From assembly GCA_948567375.1 (NCBI GenBank), contig OX419759.1:28311493-28375492 (forward strand): DNA of 64,000 nucleotides, given 5' to 3'. Of the stretch, positions 45,727 to 55,668 are shown piece after piece (positions within the stretch are counted from its first letter, which is position 1; each line of letters starts with the position of its first letter). The notes beneath the pieces are model-generated. The model did no database searches. It worked only from the letters and a program-made list of their open reading frames with translations, and was not told where the DNA came from. Position numbers and translations under genes: made by a program. The DNA is from Lunularia cruciata. Taxonomy: Eukaryota; Streptophyta; Marchantiopsida; Lunulariales; Lunulariaceae.

Positions 45727-47010
45727 GATAATTTTTTGTAATAGTGTGAACCTTTGGCCAAAATTTTAATTTCATCTTGACCTCTTTCACCATCTTTTTT
45801 TCCATAAGCATTTGGATGAATGTATCTACAAGTTAATTCTTACCTTCCACATATGTGATTGTCATGTTGAATTGTTGTTTCTACTCTGTGCATCAAATCT
45901 ATCAACAAGATAGATCCTTTTTGTCTTGAGGTAGACTAGAGATTTGTGGTCTATCTCCACTACAAATGCCTTCTCGCCAAGATAGTGCTTCCAATGTTTG
46001 GTTGTAAGGACAAGGGCCAAATTTTCTTATTTTGTGGTTTGATAATTGTATTTTACCAATAATAGCTTTTGAGAGAAATCTACAACTGTGTGCCTCAGCC
46101 ACTCCATTCTTATTATAAGATTGTTCTTATTGCAATGCTTGATGCATTTGTAGCCAACTTGATTGGACATTTTGGGTCATACCATTTCAAGCTTTGTGCA
46201 TGGAGTAATGCATCTTCAATTCTTGTGTGGTTCTCCACATCTATTTTTTCTCTTTGCCAAGTAGTGGTGTTAGAGGTCGTATGACCTTGGAGAAGTCCTT
46301 GAAAAATTGACAATAGATCCCCATCAATCCCAAGAAACTCTTGAGTTCAGTCTGATCTTTTGGAGCACCCCATTTTTGAATGATCTTTATTTTATCTATT
46401 AACACTTGGATACCTTCTATGCTTACTCTATGTTCCAAGTAGTCTATTTCAAACTTGCCAAACTTGCACTTTGAGATTTTGGCATACAAATAATTTTATT
46501 GTAAAATCTAAAGGACTTCTCACAAATGTTGCTTGTGCTCCATCATCATCATGCTATAGACTAAGATGTCATCAAGGAAAATGATGATAGATTTATCCAA
46601 GTATGCACAAAATATGTCATTCATTAGACTCATGAAAGTGGCTGGTATGTTGGTGAGGCCAAACAGCATTACCCGATACTCAAAGTGACCATACCTTATT
46701 TGAAAGGCAATTTTTTGTATGCCTTTCTCCGTGATCATGATTTAATTATAATCCCTTCATAGATCAACATGGTGAAGTGTTTTGCCATGTTGAGTTGATT
46801 AAATAGGTCATCCATGCAGAGTAATGGGTATTTGTTCTTCATGGTTTGTTGATTTAGGCCCCAATAGTCAACGCACATGCATATTGTATTGTCCTTCTCC
46901 TTCAAAAACAAGACAAGAGCTCCCATATTGTGATATGCTTGGTTGGATAAACCCCTTTTGTAGCATCTCCTTGATTCAAGCCTTACATTCCTCCAACTCA
47001 TGAGGTGATA
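45727..47010 (-). pseudogene. Element H RT and RNase H relic
   Basis: The minus-strand pieces at 46735-47001 ([18 protein letters not shown]), 46520-46738 (YGHFEYRVMLFGLTNIPATF, IIFLDDILVYS) and 46241-46489 (KFEIDYLEHRVSIEGIQV) are RT. 45902-46102 is RNase H. Broken throughout. Confidence 0.82.
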
Positions 47011-49399
47011 GTTGATATGGCCTTACAAGGAGGTGTCTTCCCAAGAAGTATCTCAATTTTATGATCTACTTTCCTTTTTGGTGGTGATCTTAAAGGTAAA
47101 TCATCCAGAAAGACATCTTGACACTCATTAACCACATCTTTCAAATTTCTCAAGAATTTGTTCATTGAGTTGTGCATTTTGGAATACTCTTATTAGACCC
47201 ATGAAAAATCTATTTGTCTTATCAATAAATGTTATCCTTATGATATAGAGAGGTAGTTCTTACCTTTGTGCTCTTTCTTTAACCCCAATGATCTTCCATT
47301 GGCTAGTTCTCACTACTTTCTTTCTCCAATTGAAAATGGGGTTGTAGTGCTCTATCCACTGTATGTCTAAGATCACATTGTAACTAGCTAACTGTATCAC
47401 TTGCCACTCAAGAGATCTCTTCTTGATACTCTTCTATAGAGAGTGTTACATTTCTAGATAATGACTCAATCTTCTTTGTTTGACCATAAGGTAACTCTAT
47501 TTCTTCATTTTCATTCTTCTCTAGTTCCATCCCCAACCTTATTGCAATAGAGCAAGACAAGAAATTCTCTATTTCTCTAGGTCTATCAATACTCTCACTT
47601 GATTGCCTTCTAAGACTCTATTTACAACAATCAATTATTTTTTTGTCTTCTTCAACCTTTGCACACTCATCCTTTTCCTTCCCTTGCTTTTACTCTTCTC
47701 CATTGAGCTAAAACGATCATGAGGTACACTTACTAGTGATCTCAGTTTTTTGATGTGATTTCAACATCCTCCACTTCAATTCATCTCTCTATAGTTCAAA
47801 GGTTGCCTATATGGAGGCTGAGGGCTGATACAAAGATGAGCATGACAATTGTTGGCTATGTGCCAACTTGGCCGCAATTATAATAACATCATTTTTCTAC
47901 TCAAGCTCCTTTGCCTCATGGGACTCCATCTCTCCTTTCTTTGACCCGTCATTGTTCTCTTTGGAGCGGTCATGCTCCTTGATCTTAGAACCAAATGTTG
48001 CCTAATTCCATGGGAATTGGTCCACCAAAGTGGGGTGTCTGAGCGTAATAGTGATGTGTTGGGACTACCTCTTCACCTCCTCCAAGTGCACTTGCTATTC
48101 TTTGAGCACATGCAATGGCTTCAAAATATGCAAGGATTTTGTACCATTACTTGGTGAATTTGCTCTTTTAATCCTTATTTGAAATTATCAAGAGCTTCTA
48201 ATGGACTCATATTGGCTATCATGACTTGTAGATCAAGAAATGCTTCTACATACTCTTGTATGTTGTTCTTCTACTTCAATCCCCGCAATCAGATTTGGGC
48301 CATCTACACAAAATCCATAGATTCTTGAATATCTCTTCTTGAATTGCCATCCAAATGATCTTTCTTCCTTTTCCAAAAATGATCATTCCCAAGCACTGTA
48401 CCTTGTAAGGGCTTTATTGATCAAGTGCTTACATGCAAACACGCTTGTAAAATGATCAATGATCTCAATTGCAAATAATTGAAAGTATTGATTCATTCTT
48501 TAAATCTAGTTTTCCACTACTCCCATGGAATTTTGTCTCTTGTAAGGCTCCATGTTGCACATCTTCATTCATAGTAACAATGTGCCTTCATTGTTAATTG
48601 GAGTTGGTGTCATTGGCAAGAGTGACTTTCCAAGTACTTTGGCCATTGGTGTTTAGTTTTTGGATGGTTCCCATCTTGCATCACTTGATTGTTCCTAAAG
48701 GTACATACTTGACTTTTCAATACCTCCATTGTCACCTTGATCTCCTGAAATTTGCTCAACATCCCTTGCATTCTTTGCATCAAATCTTGCAATTGCAACT
48801 CCATGATTTGAGCACATGGCAAACACTCAATCGCTACTTCCTATTTCAATAAAGAGTTAATATGATCACTCTGGAGAGAGCATTGACTATTGGGACTACC
48901 ATTGGGACCTCAGAGGCTATCACTCATTGATAATATTTTTCATAAAAAATGTAGACTACAAAATCTCTAAACATCACTTTTGGTCTAACCACATCATGGA
49001 TTTTTACTTGAATGTTGAAAGGGAGAGAATTTAGTATATTTAAATCCATTGCATCATAATAAAATATAGATGTCAAATTTTACTCTTTATTGTATATCAC
49101 CATAGATAGAATCACCGGTTTGGTAAATTCATCACTATGTCCATGAGATTTACTCCTAAATGGTTAAAAAATATACTCTCACTTGCTCACACTAGATGTA
49201 CATAATCTTGTTGTGGAATGGATTCAAGAATGAAATGTGGGGTGTAGGAAATTGTACTCCAAGAGCCTCCATCCTATCCTCGCTCTAAAATACCCCTAGT
49301 CTATTGATTACACTATGTTTTCTCCCATCAAAATTACTCAATCTTAGTAGCCCGTGTTCCTCCAAGAGAGATGATCCACTCTCTTGGATTAAAACACTT
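47011..49399 (-). pseudogene. Element H protease and gag relic
   Basis: Protease remnants lie at about 47050-47600 and gag to about 49300, including the N-terminal coiled-coil-like piece at 48610-48822 (QLQDLMQRMQGMLSKFQEIK). It contains the undisturbed version of the site into which E inserted in D (about 48410-48429). Confidence 0.72.
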
Positions 49400-49411
49400 G
49401 CTCTAATACCA
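49400..49411 (-). promoter_or_regulatory. Primer binding site of element H (tRNA-iMet)
   Basis: Minus strand TGGTATTAGAGC, one base from the tRNA-iMet complement, directly at the LTR end. Confidence 0.8.
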
Positions 49412-50352
49412 TGTAATGTTTTGAGGATAGAAGAACCCCCAAGAGAAACAAAAAGCTTCAGCCCTCAATACTCCAATTCTCCAATTCTCCAATTCCCCAA
49501 TTCCCCAAAGGAACACCTTGTATTTATTATATAACAAAGAGGATCCTCTCAATCATGTCCAATAAAACTATAAGCTTATTGCTGGTTTAATAGGCCTTAA
49601 GTCCTAAAAAAGATATGCGAGATTCTCTAGAAACCAACTGCACCAATCTTTCCCTTTTGCCAAATACAAAGCTGCTCCCGTAGCCAATTTTTTGTTTGTT
49701 AACAAATTATGAACCCCGTACTTTTTAGCTAAATGTGAGGTGGTAGCAAGTTAGAAAAAAGCTGAGGTATATCTGAAGTAGGTGCGGCGACCTCAAAAGA
49801 ACCGCAAAGGCTACAATTAAGCCTAGAACGTACCAATTGCAAACTGCATAGACTATTTATAAATAAATGAAAGGCTCAGAAAAGTCCAGTTTAGACTGGA
49901 AGCTCTATACATGGATTGGTGACATGTTAGTGAGCTCCACCCTTAGATTAGTTGCATGGATGGGTGATATGTTTTTCCTTGTCCTATTTGGTTGGTCAAA
50001 CAATTTTGACTAGAGTGAATCTTTAAGGAATCTTCATGTAGGAAGCTCAAAATAGCATGGGTGTGGTACCATCGGAAAGATCTCAATGAGATGAACATTG
50101 AAGTGAAAGAAGGAAATTCCCTTTTTCTTGGAAGCATGGGTATTAGTTATTTTTGAGGCCTAATTCATCAGTTTAGGTCTCCAAATTTACCTCTAAAGTT
50201 TTCAGGGTGTTTTCGGGCTCCTACCATATAATGGAAGTACTCTTTTGGTGAGACTTCTATCTTATCTACTTAGACCATTTTATATAACATCCTTCTAGAT
50301 ATTACCAAGCTAATTTCCACCTCTAGAAAATATGTCTAGCTAATGGTATTAT
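49412..50352 (-). repeat. 5' LTR of element H, enlarged by an insertion
   Basis: TGTAATGTTTTG to GGTATTATA. Related to the element D LTRs but about 210 bp longer, because sequence at roughly 49560-49898 has no counterpart in D. A short tandem repeat of CTCCAATT type lies at about 49470-49512. Confidence 0.75.
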
Positions 50353-52140
50353 AAATAGGTGAAGATAAAATACTAATTTATATTTTCATCCATTTCTAGA
50401 ATAAACTCTTAAATACATGCACTGGACTTTACTATGAATTGAAATAATTACTAGCAAAATTGGGTGAATCTATATGCATGAGTTGTGTGCTTGTATTTGA
50501 TTCTAGCTTGAGGAAAAATTCTATAGGTTACTTCTCTATATGAGGTCTATGATTGTGACCTTAAAGTTCTACTTAGTAGAACTAGAACCAAATTTAACCA
50601 TAACTAATATACCATGGCATATAAGTTGAATTACAACCCAAACATTTAATTCTTATGATATAATTGATACTAAATTACACACTAATTAAAAATCATCAAA
50701 GATTGTAAGGTCTTCAAAAGTCAAGATGAATCTATCTATGCTTACTTGAATATATCTTGAAGTTTACTTAAATGAGTCAAACTAATAATATTTTTATATT
50801 AAATGTATGCCAAGTAAGTTTGACCCAAAAAATCTAAGAAAGATACGTTCCAGAAAATTTTACACAGAATTTCCTAAGCAAGCCATTTAGTATTTAATAA
50901 CTACAAATTAAAACTGTATCCTAATTTGATAAGGCTAACATATGTAGAAATATATTTGGTATAGCCATTACTAAGTCTAACTAATTATTGCTACGTTTAG
51001 TTACCTCAAGTACACCAAAATATTAATGACTAATGCGCATCATAGTATCCTTATCCAAAAGAAGACCTAAGGATGTAAATATATAAATTAAAAATGATAA
51101 AATGATATATAAATTTAATACAAAAATATTTTTTATTGTATGCAATAGGGGTCTCTCCTTATTTTCCTACCATATTATTGTTCAATTATCTCACGCTTGT
51201 TTTTAATTGATATAGGTCTATGTTAAATTTTTAATAATCTTTTTATACCGGTATTACCTATGCTCATGATTGGTTAGTTGTCAACTAAAAATTTCTTGAT
51301 TCTGGTTACTATTGTTAATCTTTCTTTTTCAAATACTTCGACAGTCCAAAATTAATTCAAGTCTAGACTTCTTTGAATAACAACTAAAAAGGAGTTGACT
51401 TGCGAAAAGCTTGAGAGGTAAATCGACTATACAATGCTGGGATATAAACCTTAGTTTACTTTTATACCGAAAAAAGTATAAATTTTTTAAGCAGGTTGTA
51501 GAATTTTTCAGAGTTATATCTTCAAAATCCTAAGCTTAGGAACTACAGTCGTACAAGACGTACCTTGATGTGGAAAAGAATAAAATCCAACCTCTTTATT
51601 TACATATTATTGACTTCACATTTTGCAACTTGCTATGTTTGATTCAAGTACATATGAAAGGAAAATTCCTTTGTGATTATCATGTAGTATTTATCTTATC
51701 AATTAATATTATTTTTAAATTCTACTATCGATAATTTAGAAATAATAAGTTTTCATTAAATATATCTGTACTGAAAAAACATAATTGCTACTGATACTTA
51801 TCAAATAAAAACTCTTCAAAACAACCTGTAAACAAAACCAGTAGTTTATTAATTGAATAATTGAGTTTTGGAAAATACACTCCATTTTAGCCCGATGTTC
51901 AGAGAGTGTTCGATTATCGTTTTCACACTGCAAACCACTCCTCCGAATTAAGAATGTGATGAACATTCATTCGCAAACACACACCATTGGATTGATTCTT
52001 ATCACACTGCTGACAATACCAAAGAAGATACAGAAGAACTGGCGGACTCGAACTCTTTTGTTACTTGTATGGACCTTCGAAACAGAAGTTAGAAAATACA
52101 ATACAATACAATACTTGTAGAGACCCTCAGATTAGTAGAA
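50353..52140. other. AT-rich intergenic sequence
   Basis: No convincing gene, LTR or structural RNA on either strand. Long A/T runs and short ORFs only. A small ATACA microsatellite lies at about 52096-52114. Confidence 0.6.
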
Positions 52141-52694
52141 TACAGAGTGTATTATACGCGTACTGACATTCGCGGTACTGTAGTTCTTAACATTCAATCG
52201 ATGATCGATCTTGCACTTCGAAGTCATATAGAGAAAATCTCTGAGTGGGCACGTCTCTCGATCCCCGCCACGTTATCACGTTCACTGTACACCATACTTC
52301 TGTGGCGTGGAGCCACCGCGACCGAAAACAGCGGCCGAGCGCTTGACGGAGACCTTCGGTCTTTCATTCTGGGACTCTGCTCAATCCATGCTCAATCAAT
52401 GACGCGTGGGAGGGAAAGATGTCCAACTCCAGTCAGAACCGTCGATCGGGCTCCTGCTTTGTTGACAGATCCTGGAGTGGTGGAAAACTGGAATTTCGTT
52501 TGTTCCTTGAGCGCGGAAATCCCAAGTGAGAAGAAGCAGTCAATGGATGAGAGTTATCAGGTCCCGTGCACACTTGTCAAACATACAACCATGGAAGCTC
52601 CGAAGCACTTTTTTGGTGCGGAAGGTCTGGGACCTACCATGCAGGAGTCCACTTGTCAACTTATAAGAGAGCTCCAGCGACACTCATCTGCACA

Positions 52695-52700
52695 TATAAA
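52695..52700 (+). promoter_or_regulatory. Possible TATA box upstream of the micropeptide array
   Basis: TATAAA in the context CACATATAAACTTTGCG, about 400 bp before the first array ATG. Short upstream ATGs lie between it and the array. No transcript evidence is available. Confidence 0.3.
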
Positions 52701-53100
52701 CTTTGCGCGTACGCATCTGGAATTTGGGTTTTGAGATTCTACTTTCTTGTAGGACCGGAGTCGATTTTGTCCTTTGATCGTTCCGATGTATTGAGTGATT
52801 ATGCAAAGACTGAAGGGATCTTCGGCTCGAATTCTGCCCGAATTACGTCGATCTGCCCGAATTCCAGCTGGTTCGAGATAGTTTTGGCAGAGTGGTCAGC
52901 TTTTAAAGATGATGAGGGTCTTCACTTTCGTAGCCATCTTACATTTTGTGGGATTGTTATTGCTTCTCGCTTACTTTTGAAGAGAGAGTTACCTCTGCTG
53001 AGTTCGGTTCCCGAGGAGAGAATTTTCCAATTGCCGTTGGAATTCGGGCTCTGTTTCGTTGCAAGGTTTTCGATCTTGTGTTAACTACAGAGCTCTCATC

Positions 53101-53169
53101 ATGGATCAGCTCACGGTTTATGCAGTAATCACTGTTGTTGGACTTCTCTTCCTCATGTGTTACTTTTAG
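53101..53169 (+). CDS. Micropeptide unit 1
   Basis: Intact ATG to TAG. Has Cys in place of the usual Ala third from the end (LMCYF). Followed by a 30-bp spacer. Confidence 0.75.
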   Translation: MDQLTVYAVITVVGLLFLMCYF

Positions 53170-53838
53170 ATTTCAGTTTAGAGAAAGGCGTTATCCATCA
53201 TGGATCAGCTTACGGTGTATGCAGTGATCACTGTCGTCGGACTTCTTTTTCTCATGGCTTACTTCTAGGTGTCCCGCGGTGAGAAAGGATTTGAATCTGA
53301 AAGCAGAGGAGGCAGTATCCGTCATGCAGCAGCTCACGCTTTACGCAGTAATCACTGTTGTTGGACTCCTCTTCCCCATGGCTTACTTTTAGGTTTTAAG
53401 CGCGGAGGACGGATTATCCATAGTGGATAAGCTCACGGTGTATGCAGTGTTCACTGTTGTTGGACTTCTTTCTTCATCGCATACGCATAGGTTTTAAGCG
53501 CAGAAAAGATAGCATCGGTCACGGATCGTCTCACGGTTTACGTAGATTTCACTTCTGTTGGACTCCGTTTTCTCATGCCTTATTTCTAGGTTCCAAAGCG
53601 TGGAAAAGGATACAGAATCTGAGAGCAGAGAAGGCAGCATCCGTCATGGATCAGCTCACGGTGTTCGCAGTGATCACTGTCGTTGGACTTCTTTTCCTTA
53701 TGGCTTACTTCTAGTTTTGATGCGCGGACAAGGAATCAGAATATGAGAAGAAGGAAGAAATCATCCGTCATGGACCACCTCCCGGTATACGCAGTTATTA
53801 CTGTCGTCAGACTCCTCTTCCTCATGGCTTACTTGTAG
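53101..53838 (+). CDS. Tandem array of seven 22-codon hydrophobic micropeptide ORFs
   Basis: Seven 69-bp units start at 53101, 53200, 53324, 53423, 53521, 53646 and 53770, separated by 30-bp or 55-56-bp spacers. Each unit has 22 codons and a TAG stop (unit 4 is one base short). The peptide starts MDQLTVYAVI and ends LFLMAYF, with a central VVGL: an acidic N-terminus and then a single hydrophobic helix. Units 1, 2, 3, 6 and 7 keep ATG and stop. Unit 4 has GTG and a frameshift, and unit 5 has ACG. Units 1 and 2 differ at eight synonymous sites and one amino acid, which indicates past selection on the peptide. Spacing is not always a multiple of three, so this is not one polyprotein. All intact ATGs have a purine at -3. 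No known family recognised; single-pass membrane micropeptide is inferred. Confidence 0.8.
53200..53268 (+). CDS. Micropeptide unit 2 (consensus-like)
   Basis: Intact. Same protein as unit 1 except Ala for Cys, with eight synonymous changes. Followed by a 55-bp spacer. Confidence 0.78.
   Translation: MDQLTVYAVITVVGLLFLMAYF
53324..53392 (+). CDS. Micropeptide unit 3
   Basis: Intact frame with Asp2 to Gln, Val6 to Leu and a Leu to Pro change at residue 18 in the hydrophobic stretch, so possibly weakened. Followed by a 30-bp spacer. Confidence 0.65.
   Translation: MQQLTLYAVITVVGLLFPMAYF
53423..53490 (+). pseudogene. Micropeptide unit 4, degenerate
   Basis: Start codon is GTG and one base is missing near the end, so the tail reads SSSHTH. 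68 bp instead of 69. Confidence 0.75.
53521..53589 (+). pseudogene. Micropeptide unit 5, start lost
   Basis: Start codon is ACG. The frame is otherwise open to TAG but has several replacements (Val-Asp-Phe-Thr-Ser in the core). Confidence 0.72.
53646..53714 (+). CDS. Micropeptide unit 6
   Basis: Intact. Differs from unit 2 only by Tyr7 to Phe at protein level, with four synonymous changes. Confidence 0.78.
   Translation: MDQLTVFAVITVVGLLFLMAYF
53770..53838 (+). CDS. Micropeptide unit 7
   Basis: Intact frame with Gln3 to His, Thr5 to Pro, Gly14 to Arg and Phe22 to Leu against unit 2, and nine synonymous changes. The Arg in the hydrophobic core may change membrane insertion. Confidence 0.65.
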   Translation: MDHLPVYAVITVVRLLFLMAYL

Positions 53839-55013
53839 TCTCTCAGCAGGTAGAATGTTGACGTACTCCTTCGAGGGACGAGACTATCCGTTGGTCTTTT
53901 ACTCTCGATGGATTGCAAAGTCCTTCACCTTTAAAGGGGGAACTCTGTATGCTGCAATTGTGGTATCTATCTGACTGGAACGCGTTTTCCTGAGGATTTC
54001 TCTGGTGTTCCCATGGAGATTGAAATGGACAGGCGACTGTTTTAGAAGAATATCAAAACGTGAAGAAGCTAACGGCTTTAATGCCTGAAATTTAATGGTC
54101 TGCCACCTGGATCCCGTGTCAAGTAGAAGACGTAGAGATGAGTGTGCTCCAATTTTGTACCTCACTTTCAACTTACAGTCTCCGTAGTTCACGAGATGCT
54201 TTTGCTGCTGAATGGATGTAGTGCCTGCGCGTTCTCATAGTATGGAATTTGTACTAATCTTGCAAAGGAAGAAAGTCTGGGTAACCCGGACGAGTCAACC
54301 ATTGGAACCAGGGTCAGAATGGATCTTTGCTGTTCATGAAATCCAGGTCGACCTGAATTCCGATAATCTGCACACTAGCATCTGTTATTCACCATCAGGA
54401 CAAGAAACTTGCTACTTCGTCCAAACTCCACATATGTTTTAAGACCTGAACATGGAAAACACTACCGCATCGAAAGATGGCTGATTAGCAGACAAGTTTA
54501 CTATCAGATAACGCATGTCAATGTCTAGTGAGGCAAGTGCAGAGCAGGATGTGTACAGAAAGAGTGAGAATGGATGATGTAAAATTTAACTGAAGTCTAT
54601 GAGAAAAAGTTGCCGGAATATATTAACATGCATTTGTCAGGTCGGTTGTCACTAGATACTTACGTAATCCACAAATTAGCGAGTCAAGGTTTTTATAATG
54701 TCAATCTTTTGTAAGTGTAAGTTGTACAGTATCTAGTACGTCGAATAACCTAAACATGTTGAGAAATATCCGTAGATTGTCGTCCGAAAAACAGTATATT
54801 CTTAATGACAAACTAGAAAATTTCTGGTACGAAATGCAGCCGTGTATATCTAACGAGTGAAAAGGAACCGAAGGGTTTTACGGAAATGAACAGAACAGCG
54901 ATGAAAGAAGTGATGATACCATCCTTAGAAACTCCAGCAAGTTCAGCACTCAACGAATGTTTATTAAAATTACCAATTTCAGGTTTATAAACTATGTCCT
55001 TATTTTGAACAAC
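53839..55013. other. Region between micropeptide array and Cys-rich ORF
   Basis: No supported gene. ORFs at 53899-54192 (minus) and 54212-54442 (plus) show no family features. TTTATT at 54960-54965 is AATAAA on the minus strand and could be a polyadenylation signal for the minus-strand genes to the right. Confidence 0.45.
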
Positions 55014-55352
55014 TTAATACAACATACATAATGAACATAAAGTTGATGAACAATTCGGAAGAGTGCATTTACATGTGGGAGTAAGTCTAGCTCCTGGGAT
55101 AGAGATGACAATATGACTAAATTGTTGCCCAGACGAAGAATTCGTGATATGCTCTTGCGCGGGAGGTAAGTTCCAAATACAGTGGTTGATCATCATCTTC
55201 CATTCGTGATTAGTGAAGCAAATGAAAGTCTTCTTGCAAAGCAACGACTTGCACAAATCATCAAAGCACTTAGTGCACTTGGAGCAGCAAGTGGAAGCTT
55301 TACCTTTGCTTTGCTTTACTTTTTCTTCTTGAACTTAGTCTTAACACGCATA
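55014..55352 (-). CDS. Small basic Cys-rich ORF, unknown
   Basis: 112 codons from an ATG at 55350-55352. The N-terminus is strongly basic (KTKFKKKKVKQSKGKAS) and is followed by a Cys cluster (TCCSKCTKCFDDLCK) and a second Cys-rich C-terminus (TCKCTLPNCSSTLCSLC). It may form a zinc- or disulfide-bound domain. It could equally lie in the 3' UTR of CFAP58, whose stop is 317 bp upstream in the minus sense. A candidate AATAAA follows at about 54960. Not recognised. Confidence 0.3.
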
Positions 55353-55668
55353 CAAGCCAGTAATCATGCATTGCAATCCAGCGCAGAAGAATGCAGTTTG
55401 TTACTGATACAAAGGGCATGCCAATGAATCAAATGATTTTTCTACTGCAACTTTACTTGGGATCAGCCATTGTAGGTGGGCTGGTCGTCGAATACATACA
55501 ATATTTACAGATAACAAGACAGAACGTCTTGACCAGTGTGTCGTGAGGGCACACAAGCTTAGGCAGGGAAATATGCCCCAACTGTAGAACTGACCACTGA
55601 AAGCCTGAGCTGAGCTGAGCATATCTCACAACCCGCAATCCATCGAAAATGAAAAGTTTGGTAGAGCG

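Larger units (their letters stand above)
24397..50352 (-). mobile_element. Element H: oldest chromovirus of the nest, split by element C
   Basis: 5' LTR 49412-50352, primer site 49400-49411, gag and protease 47011-49399, RT and RNase H 45727-47010, then after element C integrase and chromodomain at 24397-25792. The two halves join in RNase H/integrase across element C, whose target duplication CTATG is at 25788-25792 and 45722-45726. The 3' end is cut off by element B. Same family as element D. Confidence 0.85.

Noticed and set aside
49738-49880. Possible organelle-derived piece within the insertion in the LTR of element H
   Set aside because: The impression rests on composition only; no organelle gene or tRNA could be recognised.
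52147-53084. Two overlapping plus-strand ORFs of 195 and 172 codons before the micropeptide array
   Set aside because: Composition is unremarkable, there is no recognised motif, they overlap in different frames, and a TATA-like site lies inside the first. More likely promoter and leader of the array.
53101-53838. Micropeptide array as one decayed long protein with repeats
   Set aside because: Each unit has its own ATG and TAG at the same place, and unit spacing (99, 124, 98, 125 bp) is often not a multiple of three.
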